51,396 nt of DNA from Dyella silvatica (GTDB taxonomy: Bacteria > Pseudomonadota > Gammaproteobacteria > Xanthomonadales > Rhodanobacteraceae), in the NCBI RefSeq assembly GCF_026283955.1, contig NZ_JAPDPE010000020.1, forward strand, positions 1 to 51,396, written 5' to 3'. The translations under genes and the position numbers were made by a program. The notes under the pieces are model-generated. The model did no database searches, was not told the DNA's origin, and saw only the letters and a list, made by a program, of their open reading frames with translations. Shown in pieces: positions 26,513 to 35,234 of this stretch; within the stretch, counting starts at the first letter, position 1, and each line of letters opens with the position of its first letter.

Positions 26513-26599
26513 ATGAAATTCGAGACCTTGATGCTGGAAAGCCTGCTGGCCGTCTGCATGTTGCTCTGCGCGCTGACCATGGGCGCCATGCTTGGCTAA
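26513..26599 (+). CDS. 28-residue hydrophobic peptide gene under sigma-54 control
   Basis: The reading frame encodes MKFETLMLESLLAVCMLL followed by CALTMGAMLG and a stop. Only K2 is basic and E4 and E9 acidic, so it is a short transmembrane helix with a few charged N-terminal residues and two cysteines in the membrane part. CGGAG stands at a good distance before the ATG. The next gene starts 163 bases later, so the peptide may be the only product of the sigma-54 transcript. I recognise no family. The ribosome binding site, promoter and enhancer cluster together make it more than a chance frame. Confidence 0.65.
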   Translation: MKFETLMLESLLAVCMLLCALTMGAMLG

Positions 26600-26618
26600 C
26601 CCACCGCTGCCATAAATA

Positions 26619-26644
26619 TCGCCATCTGCTCGCAGCGATGGCGA
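26619..26644 (+). terminator. Stem-loop after the peptide gene
   Basis: TCGCCATC and GATGGCGA form a perfect 8-bp stem around a 10-base loop, 20 bases past the peptide stop. There is no T-run, so termination is uncertain; it might also mark a processing site before the NlpC/P60 gene. Confidence 0.45.
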
Positions 26645-26762
26645 CCTGGGTCAACCCGAGCACCGCTCACAGCAGACTGCCGCTCCTCAGCCAACGCGCA
26701 CTCAGCGGCAACGAGCTCAGGCAGCCAGATTATCTCCACCCCAGCTTATGTAAGGATGCCTT

Positions 26763-28157
26763 ATGCGAATCGCTTTCCGTGCCGCAGCCAGCCTGGTTCT
26801 ACTGCTGACGTGCGCGCCGGCATTCTGCCTGGACACCACGCTGCCGATTCCCGCTAATGGGGTGATCGGCACCGACGAAGCCATGCTTTCGCCCGAATAC
26901 TGGGTGGCCAAATCGCCGGCGCCAAACAAGCTGATCCTGGATGCTGCACAGCTCAACGCACAAAACGCGCAGCTGTTTCAGTCGGATCGTTCCGTGTATG
27001 ACCTGCGCAAGCTGGGCTCCACGCTGACCCGCCAGCAAATCCAGGGCTGGATCAGCAAAGTATCCAAGCCACCGACACAACCGCTCTTCGATGCCAAGGA
27101 TCAGCCACTGCCGCCCTCGACCATCGACGCGGTGGTCGCCAATATCGGCCTGGACAAAATCCCCGCGGTGACTTCAGTGCGCTACGGCATGGCCGTACAC
27201 CGCGTGTCGCTGCGCAACTTCCCGACCAGCCTGCGCGCATTTCCCGGCAAGGGGCTGCAAGATTTCGAGCGCTTCCAGGAAAGCACGATCTTTCCCGGCG
27301 ACCCGGTGGTGATCGCCTATACCAGCGTAGACGGCGAATATTTTTTTATCGTCAGCCCACACTATGCCGCGTGGGTTGAGCGCAGCGCGATCGCCGAAGG
27401 CCGCGCCGACCAGGTGCTCTCCTATGCGGACAAAACCCCCTACCGTGTCGTGACCGGCGACAAAGTGCGCACCGTATTCACGCCCGAGGCACCGGCTGTA
27501 TCGGAGCTGCAACTGGACATGGGCGCCCGCATACCGCTGGCCAACGTCGCCCTGGACCAGCCGGTAAACGGACAAGGCGCCTATGCGTCGTGGACGCTGG
27601 AACTGCCTACTCGCGCAGCGGATGGTTCGCTGCAATTCCAGCCCGCACTATTGCAGCGCAGCGTCGACAGCTCCGCCGACTACCTGCCATTGACTCAGGC
27701 CAATATCATTCGCCAGGCGTTCAAGTTTCTCGGCGAGCGTTATGGCTGGGGCCATCTTTATAACGGCCGCGACTGCAGCGGTTTCGTCAGCGACGTCTAT
27801 CGCAGCATGGGCGTTCAAATGCCACGTAATACCGGCGACCAAGCCAGCAGCCCGGTCTTTCATCACCAGCTGTTCACCGCCAAGGACAGCCACGAGCTGC
27901 GCATGAAAGCCCTCGCCGGGGCGCAGGTTGGCGACCTGATCTACATCCCGGGCCACGTCATGATATTTCTCGGCAGGATCGACGATCAGCCGTATGTCAT
28001 CCAGGATGTCGGCGGCCTCGTCTTCAAGGATGGCAGCGGCAAGATGCGCTGGACCAAGACCAACGAAGTCTCCGTAACACCCTTGCTGCCACTGCTGGTC
28101 GACGAGAAACTCTCCTACGTCGATGCAATGGTCAGCCTGGTGCATATCGGCCGGTAA
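26763..28157 (+). CDS. Exported NlpC/P60 cell-wall peptidase with SH3 domains
   Basis: A 464-residue periplasmic peptidoglycan peptidase. The signal peptide ends near residue 20 (CAPAFC, which could be a lipobox-like site). A stabilising N-terminal region and two bacterial SH3 domains fill roughly residues 40-300. The NlpC/P60 cysteine-protease domain runs from 310 to 440, with C338 in GRDCSGFV and H398 in PGHVMIF as catalytic residues. Such enzymes cut the gamma-D-Glu-DAP link in stem peptides. AAGGATG precedes the ATG. It lies downstream of the sigma-54 peptide unit and could be partly co-transcribed. Confidence 0.9.
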   Translation: MRIAFRAAASLVLLLTCAPAFCLDTTLPIPANGVIGTDEAMLSPEYWVAKSPAPNKLILDAAQLNAQNAQLFQSDRSVYDLRKLGSTLTRQQIQGWISKVSKPPTQPLFDAKDQPLPPSTIDAVVANIGLDKIPAVTSVRYGMAVHRVSLRNFPTSLRAFPGKGLQDFERFQESTIFPGDPVVIAYTSVDGEYFFIVSPHYAAWVERSAIAEGRADQVLSYADKTPYRVVTGDKVRTVFTPEAPAVSELQLDMGARIPLANVALDQPVNGQGAYASWTLELPTRAADGSLQFQPALLQRSVDSSADYLPLTQANIIRQAFKFLGERYGWGHLYNGRDCSGFVSDVYRSMGVQMPRNTGDQASSPVFHHQLFTAKDSHELRMKALAGAQVGDLIYIPGHVMIFLGRIDDQPYVIQDVGGLVFKDGSGKMRWTKTNEVSVTPLLPLLVDEKLSYVDAMVSLVHIGR

Positions 28158-28192
28158 TCGACTGGCCTAGCTGCGCCTCAAAGCCATGGGCG

Positions 28193-28567
28193 ATGCGCGA
28201 CCTGGCATCGTCGGGTCACGCATACTTTCGTTCCGCCCAACACTTGGCATGCACTCGTCCACCCCAGGAGCTTGCGGTTATCGTCACCCACTACACCCTG
28301 CGGCATCCCCGCTGCCCTTGCTGTAACGGCGAGGGGAGTTTGATCCTTGCCTGTTGCGCGGATTGCCAGGCAGTGTTTGGTGTCTGCGATGAAACCGGCC
28401 AGATGGTCGATTTGCAGCGGCTGACACTGATGCCTTTCAGCTGCCCTGCTTGCACAAAGATCTTTACCAACTTCAACAGTATGTCGCTAGCCTCGCTCGA
28501 CGAAATACACAAGCTTGGCTATCTCGATAGCGAGGTATCGCCCGGGCATGGTCAGCCCTTCAATTAG
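28193..28567 (+). CDS. Small cysteine-rich zinc-ribbon-like protein
   Basis: A protein of up to 124 residues with cysteine pairs in HPRCPCCNGEG, LACCADCQAVFGVC and FSCPACTKIF, likely to bind one or two zinc ions. It is soluble with no signal peptide. The first 30 residues look unlike the rest. An AGGAG lies 9 bases before an in-frame ATC at about 28278, so the true start may be a rare ATC or a mutated ATG; otherwise the ATG at 28193 or an internal TTG is used. Function unknown. Confidence 0.55.
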   Translation: MRDLASSGHAYFRSAQHLACTRPPQELAVIVTHYTLRHPRCPCCNGEGSLILACCADCQAVFGVCDETGQMVDLQRLTLMPFSCPACTKIFTNFNSMSLASLDEIHKLGYLDSEVSPGHGQPFN

Positions 28568-28596
28568 TTCGCGACGTTACCCATCATCGTAACGAC

Positions 28597-29775
28597 TCAG
28601 CGCTCGGGCCAATGCCAGGCGGGCTCGTCAAGCGGGCGCTGACCGACGATGCGTGTCTGGCTAAGATCTTTCTCAAGTGAAATGGTGTTGCAATCGGGCA
28701 CCTCTTCCAGCGCTGCGATAAGGCGAGCAGCATGCGATACCACCCAGACCTGGCTACGCCTGGATGCCTGCACGATTAATCGCGCCAAGGCCGGCAACAG
28801 GTCGGGATGCAGGCTGGTTTCCGGTTCGTTCAACACCATCAAAGGCGGCGGGCGTGGCGTGAGCAGGGCGGCAATCCATAACAAGTAACGCAAGGTGCCA
28901 TCGGAGAGTTCCGCCGAAGACAACGGGCGCAGCAAGCCATGCTGGCTGAACATCAGGCCGAAACGACCGCTATCGGTGGTGACCTCGACCGTGGCGCCGG
29001 GGAAAGCATCTTCCACCGCCGAATCCAGCGCGTACTCATCGCCAATCTCGCGAATGGTCTGCCATGCCGCGGCGAGGTCGCGTCCGTCATGACTCAACAC
29101 TGGCGTGCGTGTTCCCAGTTGTGACCAGCGCGCCGGGGCGTCGGCGTCAGAACGAAAATGATCGTAAAAGCGCCAGCCGCGGATCGATTCGCGCAAGCTC
29201 ATCACCTCGGGCGCGCGCTCGGGGTCGGCGACCTGGGTAAACATGCTCTCGAACGTATTCATGTACTCGGCCACGACTCGCCAACTGCGGCCATCGCGCA
29301 CACGCACCAATGGCCCGCGCCGATCCACCAATAAGTTCGCTGGCCGCAAAAACGGACCGGCCCAGATTGCCTCGCGCTTGATCTCGGGATCGAGCGTGAA
29401 CGCCGACGGCGGCGATGCCGCTGGCATGGGTGGCGCCGGTAGCCCCAGGTCGATGGCATAGCCAAAGTCCTCGCCCGCAAAACCCATCTTGAGTGCTACC
29501 GGCTCCTGTCGTGGCCCGCCCTGGACCGGCACCTCGCGCAGCTCCATCCGCCGGCTGATCTTTTCCGGCCCAGCCCACAAAGTCGAAGGCAAACCGCCTT
29601 CGCGCGCCAGCGCATTCACCACCCCGCCCTGCGCCGTCTCTGCCAACAAGCGCAGGGCACGATACAGATTGGATTTACCGCTGCCGTTGGCGCCGGTGAC
29701 CAGGTTCAACTGCCCCAGCGGCAACGTCAGTGCGCGCAGCGAACGATAGTTGGCGATCGCCAACGTACTCAACAT
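28597..29775 (-). CDS. RecF/OLD-like AAA ATPase
   Basis: A 392-residue ATPase of the AAA_21 group (COG4637-like). The Walker A is GANGSGKSN at residues 28-36 after IANYRSLRALTLPLG. An ABC-type signature region is LSSAELSDGTLRYLLWIAAL, Walker B is PLMVLNEPETSLHPDLL, and the switch histidine is in WVVSHAARLI. These proteins resemble SMC/RecF heads and many act on DNA or in defence modules, but there is no nuclease or TOPRIM domain here and no partner next to it. It is monocistronic. Confidence 0.88.
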   Translation of the reverse strand: MLSTLAIANYRSLRALTLPLGQLNLVTGANGSGKSNLYRALRLLAETAQGGVVNALAREGGLPSTLWAGPEKISRRMELREVPVQGGPRQEPVALKMGFAGEDFGYAIDLGLPAPPMPAASPPSAFTLDPEIKREAIWAGPFLRPANLLVDRRGPLVRVRDGRSWRVVAEYMNTFESMFTQVADPERAPEVMSLRESIRGWRFYDHFRSDADAPARWSQLGTRTPVLSHDGRDLAAAWQTIREIGDEYALDSAVEDAFPGATVEVTTDSGRFGLMFSQHGLLRPLSSAELSDGTLRYLLWIAALLTPRPPPLMVLNEPETSLHPDLLPALARLIVQASRRSQVWVVSHAARLIAALEEVPDCNTISLEKDLSQTRIVGQRPLDEPAWHWPER

Positions 29776-29892
29776 GGCTGAAATCCTTATCGAGAAACCA
29801 AGTTGGCCCTTTTACCATTTTTAAGCGCCGTGCTTGTGTCCACAGTGCAGCGACGCCCAATAACCCCTGGCTCACCTGCCCATCGGCATGGT

Positions 29893-31317
29893 TCAGCGCG
29901 CGAGCAAACGAATCATGCGATCGGCGAAACCCTTGTATGGCGGCTTGATTTTGTCTGACAACGGCCAGCGCGACTGATGCAGTACCGGCATCATCTTGCT
30001 CAGCGCGGCGAAGCCGTCACGGCCATGATAATGACCCATACCGCTGGCCCCCACACCACCGAATGGAAGGCTATTGCAGGCATTGTGGAGCAGCGTTTCA
30101 TTAATGCACACGCCGCCGGCCACGACCTGGGCCAACAGCTGTTCGGTCTCCGCGCGATTGCGGCTGAAGTGATATAGCGCCAGCGGGCGATCATGGCTAT
30201 TGATGTAGCCGATAGCTTCGTCCAGCGTCTTATAGCTTTTGATCGGCAGGATCGGCCCAAAGATTTCTTCTTGCATCAACCTGGCGTCATCGCTGGGATC
30301 GATGACCAGGGTCGGCGGCAGCAAGCGCTCGGCCTGGGCACGGGCGGGGTCCTTCAGCTCGGCCAGCGGAATCACCTCGATGTTGCGCGTCTTGGCATCG
30401 TCCAGATAACCACGCAGGCGTTGATACTGCGGCTCATTGACGATGCGGGTGTAATCCGGATTGCCATCGAGCTCGGGATAACGCCGCGCCACTTCCGCCC
30501 GCAGCGCCTGCACCAATTCATCGCGGCGCGCTTCGGCTACCAGTACGTAATCGGGCGCGATGCAGGTCTGCCCGGCGTTGAGCAACTTGCCGGTGGCCAG
30601 CCGCCCCGCCGCCTCGGCGATGGGAAAATCGTCGCCGATCACCGCTGGCGATTTGCCGCCCAGCTCCAGCGTCAACGGCGTCAGGTTGGCCGCAGCCGCC
30701 GCCATGACTTTGCGGCCCACTGCGGTCGAGCCGGTAAACACCAGATGATCGAACGGCAGCCCGGCAAAGGCAGCGGCGACATCCGCGCCGCCCAGCGCTA
30801 TCGCAACACGTTCGGGCGGAAACACTTCGCTCAGCAACTCACGCAGAAACTCACTGGTTCGCGGGGTGTGCTCAGAGGGCTTGAGATAAACGTGATTGCC
30901 CGCGGCAATCGCCGTCGCCAACGGCACCAGGGCCAGATTGACCGGGTAATTCCACGGTGAAATCACCCCGACTACACCTACCGGCACGTAGCGCACTTCG
31001 ACGCGCGCCGGCCACAAACGCCAGCCGGCACTGCGGCGTTCAGGGCGCATCCATTGGCGCAGATGCGCCAGCATGTGATCGATTTCGGTCAACACCGTCA
31101 TGCCTTCGCCGATCAGGCTTTCGTGCCTGGAACGATGTCCGAAGTCGGCGCTGATCGCCGCCGCCATATCGTCCAGCCGCGCCTTGTAGGCGCTGCGCAG
31201 GCGCTGCAGGTCGTCGCGGCGCTGGGTGTAATCCGGTCGCTGGGCGCCCCATGCGCTACGTAGTTGCTGCAGGGTCGGGGCTAGCGTGACAACAGGAGTG
31301 GTAGCGGCGATATCCAT
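29893..31317 (-). CDS. Aldehyde dehydrogenase, coniferyl-aldehyde-dehydrogenase type
   Basis: A 474-residue NAD(P)-dependent aldehyde dehydrogenase. The catalytic cysteine is C252 in NAGQTCIAPD and the general base E218 in TLELGGKSPAV. The cofactor region is YLKPSEHTPRTSE and VFTGSTAVGRKV. The C-terminal helical end (PLSDKIKPPYKGFADRMIRL) is typical of the class that includes coniferyl-aldehyde and fatty-aldehyde dehydrogenases. It shares a 168-base divergent promoter region with the AraC fusion gene, so it may belong to the same catabolic regulon. The aldehyde substrate is unknown. Confidence 0.9.
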   Translation of the reverse strand: MDIAATTPVVTLAPTLQQLRSAWGAQRPDYTQRRDDLQRLRSAYKARLDDMAAAISADFGHRSRHESLIGEGMTVLTEIDHMLAHLRQWMRPERRSAGWRLWPARVEVRYVPVGVVGVISPWNYPVNLALVPLATAIAAGNHVYLKPSEHTPRTSEFLRELLSEVFPPERVAIALGGADVAAAFAGLPFDHLVFTGSTAVGRKVMAAAAANLTPLTLELGGKSPAVIGDDFPIAEAAGRLATGKLLNAGQTCIAPDYVLVAEARRDELVQALRAEVARRYPELDGNPDYTRIVNEPQYQRLRGYLDDAKTRNIEVIPLAELKDPARAQAERLLPPTLVIDPSDDARLMQEEIFGPILPIKSYKTLDEAIGYINSHDRPLALYHFSRNRAETEQLLAQVVAGGVCINETLLHNACNSLPFGGVGASGMGHYHGRDGFAALSKMMPVLHQSRWPLSDKIKPPYKGFADRMIRLLAR

Positions 31318-31413
31318 GGAAGTTCCTGACAGTAGGCAAGATCTGCGGCGAGGCGCCCAACATAGCCGGCTTGCGCCTCGAATGCCTGCAACTTAGGCCA
31401 CCGTAGCCCGGGA

Positions 31414-31440
31414 TATAAGGACGAAACAGGTCAATTGGCG
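31414..31440. promoter_or_regulatory. Promoter and GGTCAATTGGCG motif upstream of the AraC fusion gene
   Basis: TATAAG at 31414-31419 is a 5/6 match to a -10 box reading rightward. GGTCAATTGGCG at 31429-31440 would lie just after its start site. The same 12 bases recur at 42543-42554 in the TonB/aldolase divergon. It is a candidate binding site for the AraC domain encoded just downstream. Confidence 0.45.
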
Positions 31441-31485
31441 AGAATGCTGCGCTGCAGAGGGCCGAGGGAAAAAAGCCGGCGTAGC

Positions 31486-33954
31486 ATGGGGACAATCACG
31501 GCCACTATGGGTTTAAACGTGCCACGTCCCAAGCTCGACCCGTACCAGTTCGCTCCCGAGATCGCCCCCTTGGCCCTGGCCGAATTGGCTGGGCTGGTGA
31601 ACGAGCTCGGTGTATCGCCCGAGCAATTGTGCGCCGATGTCGGCATCAGCAACACCGATATGTGTGCCGGCGAGTTAGTCTCCAACCGTCAGGTTGCACG
31701 GCTGATCCGCCGCGCCATCCAGTTGACCGGCCGCAGCGACCTCGGCCTCGAAGTGGGCAAGCGCCAAAACATCAGCCATTTCGGCCTGCCCGGCTTTGCC
31801 ATGACCGCCATGCGCACCTTCGGCGAAGCGGTGGAACTGGGCCTGCGCTACCAGGGGCAAAGCGGCGGATTGATGGATGTAACCTCCGAATTCGACGATC
31901 AATTCGCCGCATTGCTGGCGCAATCGCGTACCAGCGACCTGGTGGTAGAGACCTTTGTCGTCGAAGAGCTGTTCGCCAGCGTGATGGTGCTGGTGCGCAT
32001 CCTGCTCGGCGAAGGCTATCGTCCGCATGCCATCGAGCTGGCCTACCCCGCGCCGCCGCACGCGGCACGCTACGCTGAAATCTTCAACTGCCCGATCAGG
32101 TTCGGCCAGCCACGCCACCGTGCGCTGTTTCCACGCCAGTGGTTTACCTTGCCATTGACCAGCCATTCCCCCGTCGCCGCCGCAGAGCTTCGCGCCTTGC
32201 TCGAAGCGCGCGCGCGCAGACAGCAAGCGCCCAATACCGTGACGGCCATCGAGCATGTACTACAGCAGACCGGCAACGTCGCCATGTCGGTGGAAGAAGT
32301 CGCCGCGGCACTGGGCCTGAGTACGCGTACTCTGCGTCGGCGCTTGACCGAGGCCGGCACCTCGTTTCGCGCCCTGAGCGAACGCCTGCGCTCGCAGGAG
32401 GCGCAACATTTATTGCGCGACGAAGGCATGACCGTCGCCGAAGCCAGCGAGCAGCTCGGCTTTAGTGATGCGCGCGCATTCCGGCGCGCCTTCAAGCGCT
32501 GGGTCGGCGAAGTGCCGGGCGCCATCCATGCGTATGTTGGACTAAGGCCTCAGTGGTTTCGAGCCTGCGCTATGTCCGATAGATCGTCCTCTTCCGTAGC
32601 CGACGAACCCGTGCGTTCGCCAGCACCATCATCGCCACACGGCAGCGTGGATGATGGTCTACGCGGCACGCAATCCACCTGGCAAAACTGGTCTGGCGCG
32701 CAGCGCGCGCAGCCATCGGCCAAATGCACGCCACGCGATGAGGACGAGTTGCGCCGTATGGTGCAAGCGGCCGACAGCTTGCGCGTGGTCGGTGCGGGGC
32801 ATTCGTTTACGCCGCTGGTACCGACCTCGGGAGCCATCCTCTCGCTGGATCATCTAAGCGGCTTGGTCAACCACGACGCCGCCAAGCAGCAGGCACGTAT
32901 CTGGGCGGGCACGCGGTTGTTCGATGCCGGCCCCTTGTTGCAAGGCATCGGCCAGGGCATGCCCAACCTCGGTGATATCGACCGGCAAAGTATCGCCGGC
33001 GCGTTATCCACCGCCACCCACGGCACCGGCATCTCCCTGCCTTGCATCGCCGCCGGCGCAAGCGCATTGCGGCTGGTGACCGCGCAGGGCGAAGTGATCG
33101 AGTGCGGCCGCGACCACGACGCCGATGTATTTCAAGCCGCTGCCGTATCGCTGGGTGCGCTCGGCGTGATCACGCAAGTCACCTTGCAAAACATGCCGGC
33201 CTACCGCTTGCGTGAGCGCGTGCATGTGCAGCCGCTGGATAGCTTGCTGCCCGAGATCGATAGCTGGGCACAGAGGCATCGTCACTTTGAGTTGTTTGCG
33301 TTTCCCAACAGCAGGCTGGCTATCGTCAAGACCCTCGATCTCAGCAATGAGCCGATCACCAAGCATGCGCAAGGCGGCGATTCCGACGACCTCGCACTCA
33401 AGCTGGGCTGCGAACTGACGCGCTGGGCGCCTGGCCTGGGACGAGGCCTGCAAGCCATGATCGGCCGCTTTATCAAGCCGACTGACAGGGTAAACCAGTG
33501 GTATAAAATCTTTGCATCGCCACGCAATGTGCGCTTCAACGAAATGGAATATCAGGTGCCGGCGGCAGTTGGAGCCCACTGCATCGATGAAGTCTGCAAG
33601 GCCGTGGCCGCCAGCAAGGTCAATGTGTTCTTTCCGATCGAGTTCCGTTTCATCGCCGCCGATAATTACTGGCTAAGCCCGTTCCAGGGGGCGCCAGGCG
33701 AAGCGCGCTGCTCGATTTCGGTGCACCAATATCACAAGCAGGATTACCGGCCCTTGTTCGCCGCGGCGGAGCCGGTATTACGCCGGCACGGCGGCCGGCC
33801 GCATTGGGGCAAGTTGCATACCGTCGATACCAGGGGGCTGCATGCGCTGTATCCGGATCTCGGGCGTTTTTTACGGCTGCGCAGCGAGCTCGATCCACAG
33901 GGCAAGTTTCTCAATCCGTATTTGCGGCAACTGTTCGGGGTGCCCGCGTCATGA
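31486..33954 (+). CDS. In-frame fusion of an AraC regulator and a sugar-lactone-oxidase-type flavoenzyme
   Basis: An 822-residue open frame made of two proteins. Residues 1-350 are an OruR/GbdR-type AraC regulator with an Arabinose_bd_2-like N-terminus and a C-terminal helix-turn-helix (MSVEEVAAALGLSTRTLRRR, VAEASEQLGFSDARAFRRAF). Residues 363-822 are a VAO-fold FAD oxidase of the D-arabinono-1,4-lactone oxidase class: VVGAGHSFTPLV with H439 as the likely FAD-linking histidine, GALSTATHGTG, and C-terminal HWGKLHTVDTRGL. No stop separates them. An internal ATG at 32572 could start the oxidase alone, with only a weak ribosome binding site. The start at 31486 is uncertain; 31507 is an alternative. 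The PLP enzyme overlaps by four bases. Confidence 0.85.
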   Translation: MGTITATMGLNVPRPKLDPYQFAPEIAPLALAELAGLVNELGVSPEQLCADVGISNTDMCAGELVSNRQVARLIRRAIQLTGRSDLGLEVGKRQNISHFGLPGFAMTAMRTFGEAVELGLRYQGQSGGLMDVTSEFDDQFAALLAQSRTSDLVVETFVVEELFASVMVLVRILLGEGYRPHAIELAYPAPPHAARYAEIFNCPIRFGQPRHRALFPRQWFTLPLTSHSPVAAAELRALLEARARRQQAPNTVTAIEHVLQQTGNVAMSVEEVAAALGLSTRTLRRRLTEAGTSFRALSERLRSQEAQHLLRDEGMTVAEASEQLGFSDARAFRRAFKRWVGEVPGAIHAYVGLRPQWFRACAMSDRSSSSVADEPVRSPAPSSPHGSVDDGLRGTQSTWQNWSGAQRAQPSAKCTPRDEDELRRMVQAADSLRVVGAGHSFTPLVPTSGAILSLDHLSGLVNHDAAKQQARIWAGTRLFDAGPLLQGIGQGMPNLGDIDRQSIAGALSTATHGTGISLPCIAAGASALRLVTAQGEVIECGRDHDADVFQAAAVSLGALGVITQVTLQNMPAYRLRERVHVQPLDSLLPEIDSWAQRHRHFELFAFPNSRLAIVKTLDLSNEPITKHAQGGDSDDLALKLGCELTRWAPGLGRGLQAMIGRFIKPTDRVNQWYKIFASPRNVRFNEMEYQVPAAVGAHCIDEVCKAVAASKVNVFFPIEFRFIAADNYWLSPFQGAPGEARCSISVHQYHKQDYRPLFAAAEPVLRRHGGRPHWGKLHTVDTRGLHALYPDLGRFLRLRSELDPQGKFLNPYLRQLFGVPAS

Positions 33955-35171
33955 CTTCGTCCGCTAGCCAAACCTCTGCAAGCGGGCCGCACGATGCCTA
34001 TTTCAATACCTTGCAACAGGCACTCCATCACGCGGGTATTGCCTGGCCCAGCGTGGTCATCGACCGGGCACGGATGCGCCGCAATGCCGTGCGGCTGAAA
34101 AACCTGGTCGCACCGACAGCGCGACTTCGGCTGGTCGAAAAATCATTGCCGGTGCCTGCGTTGCTCGACGAGGCCATGGCGCTGACCGGCACCCGTGCAC
34201 TGATGGTGTTTCACGAGCCACAGTTGCGTCAGGTGGTGCAGCGCTATCCCGACAGCGATCTGCTGATGGGCAAGCCGATGCCGGTGCTGGCCGCGCAGCA
34301 TTTTTACCGGCATCGGCCCGATAGCAGCTTCGATCCGGCGCGCCAATTGCAATGGCTGATCGATACCCCGGCGCGATTGCAGGAGTACCTGCAACTGGCC
34401 CGTGGCCAGGACATCAAGCTACGCGTGAATATCGAAATCGACGTCGGCCTGCATCGCGGCGGCGTCGCCGATCCATCCGCCTTGCGTGCGCTGTTGGATC
34501 AGTTACGCAAAGCGCCCGGGCATTTGGAATTTTCCGGCTTGATGGGTTACGACGCCCATGTCGGCAAGCTGCCGTCGCTGCTGGAAAGTCGCGATGTCGG
34601 CTTTGCCAAGGCCGCCAGTATGTATCGCGCCTTTCAGGCGATAGCGCGCGCTGAATTTCCCGAGCTCGCACCGACCTTGTGCTGGAATGGCGCAGGCAGC
34701 CCAACCGTTGCCTTGCACCGCCAAGATTCACCGCTTAACGATGTCTCGGCGGGCTCGGCCTTGCTCAAGCCGCTGGAGTTCGATATCCAGCCCTTGGCCG
34801 AATTCGAGCCGGCCATCTTCGTCACCACGCCGGTACTCAAGGCGCAACACGGCACACGCTTGCCCGGGCCGTCATGGCTATCCAAGCTGCTGTATAGCGG
34901 CCGCGCCAGTCGCGCGCGCAGCTACTTTATCTATGGCGGCGGCTGGCCTGCCGAGCCTGCCTCACCCGCCGGACTAGTGCTCAACAAGCAGTTCGGCCTG
35001 AGCTTCAACCAATCGATTCTCAATGGGCCGCACGCACCGGCGCTGGCCGTCAACGACAGCGTATTCTTTCGCCCTTATCAATCCGAGGGCACCTTGCTGC
35101 ATTACGGCCCGATCCGGGTCATCGATGACGGTCAAGTCGTCGATGAGTGGCTGCCGTTCGGGGAAATTTAA
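33951..35171 (+). CDS. Fold-type III PLP enzyme (D-threonine aldolase / amino-acid deaminase-like)
   Basis: A 406-residue protein with an alanine-racemase-like TIM barrel. The PLP lysine is probably K64 in LRLVEKSLPV. NIEIDVGLHRGGV and LEFSGLMGYDAHVGK are barrel blocks. The C-terminal beta domain, with DSVFFRPYQSEGTLLHYGP, carries the HxxxC/D-type metal site seen in D-serine dehydratases and D-threonine aldolases only in part. It could cleave or deaminate a beta-hydroxy amino acid. Its start overlaps the oxidase stop as ATGA, so the two are translationally coupled. Confidence 0.8.
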   Translation: MTSSASQTSASGPHDAYFNTLQQALHHAGIAWPSVVIDRARMRRNAVRLKNLVAPTARLRLVEKSLPVPALLDEAMALTGTRALMVFHEPQLRQVVQRYPDSDLLMGKPMPVLAAQHFYRHRPDSSFDPARQLQWLIDTPARLQEYLQLARGQDIKLRVNIEIDVGLHRGGVADPSALRALLDQLRKAPGHLEFSGLMGYDAHVGKLPSLLESRDVGFAKAASMYRAFQAIARAEFPELAPTLCWNGAGSPTVALHRQDSPLNDVSAGSALLKPLEFDIQPLAEFEPAIFVTTPVLKAQHGTRLPGPSWLSKLLYSGRASRARSYFIYGGGWPAEPASPAGLVLNKQFGLSFNQSILNGPHAPALAVNDSVFFRPYQSEGTLLHYGPIRVIDDGQVVDEWLPFGEI

Positions 35172-35234
35172 TGTCAGCCCCGGCCGCGAAGCTTGCGCAT
35201 AACAACAGCACGGCCGGCGCAGCGGGCTGACACG

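Noticed and set aside
28597-29775. Anti-phage defence ATPase
   Set aside because: There is no TOPRIM or nuclease domain, no adjacent effector gene and no defence neighbours.
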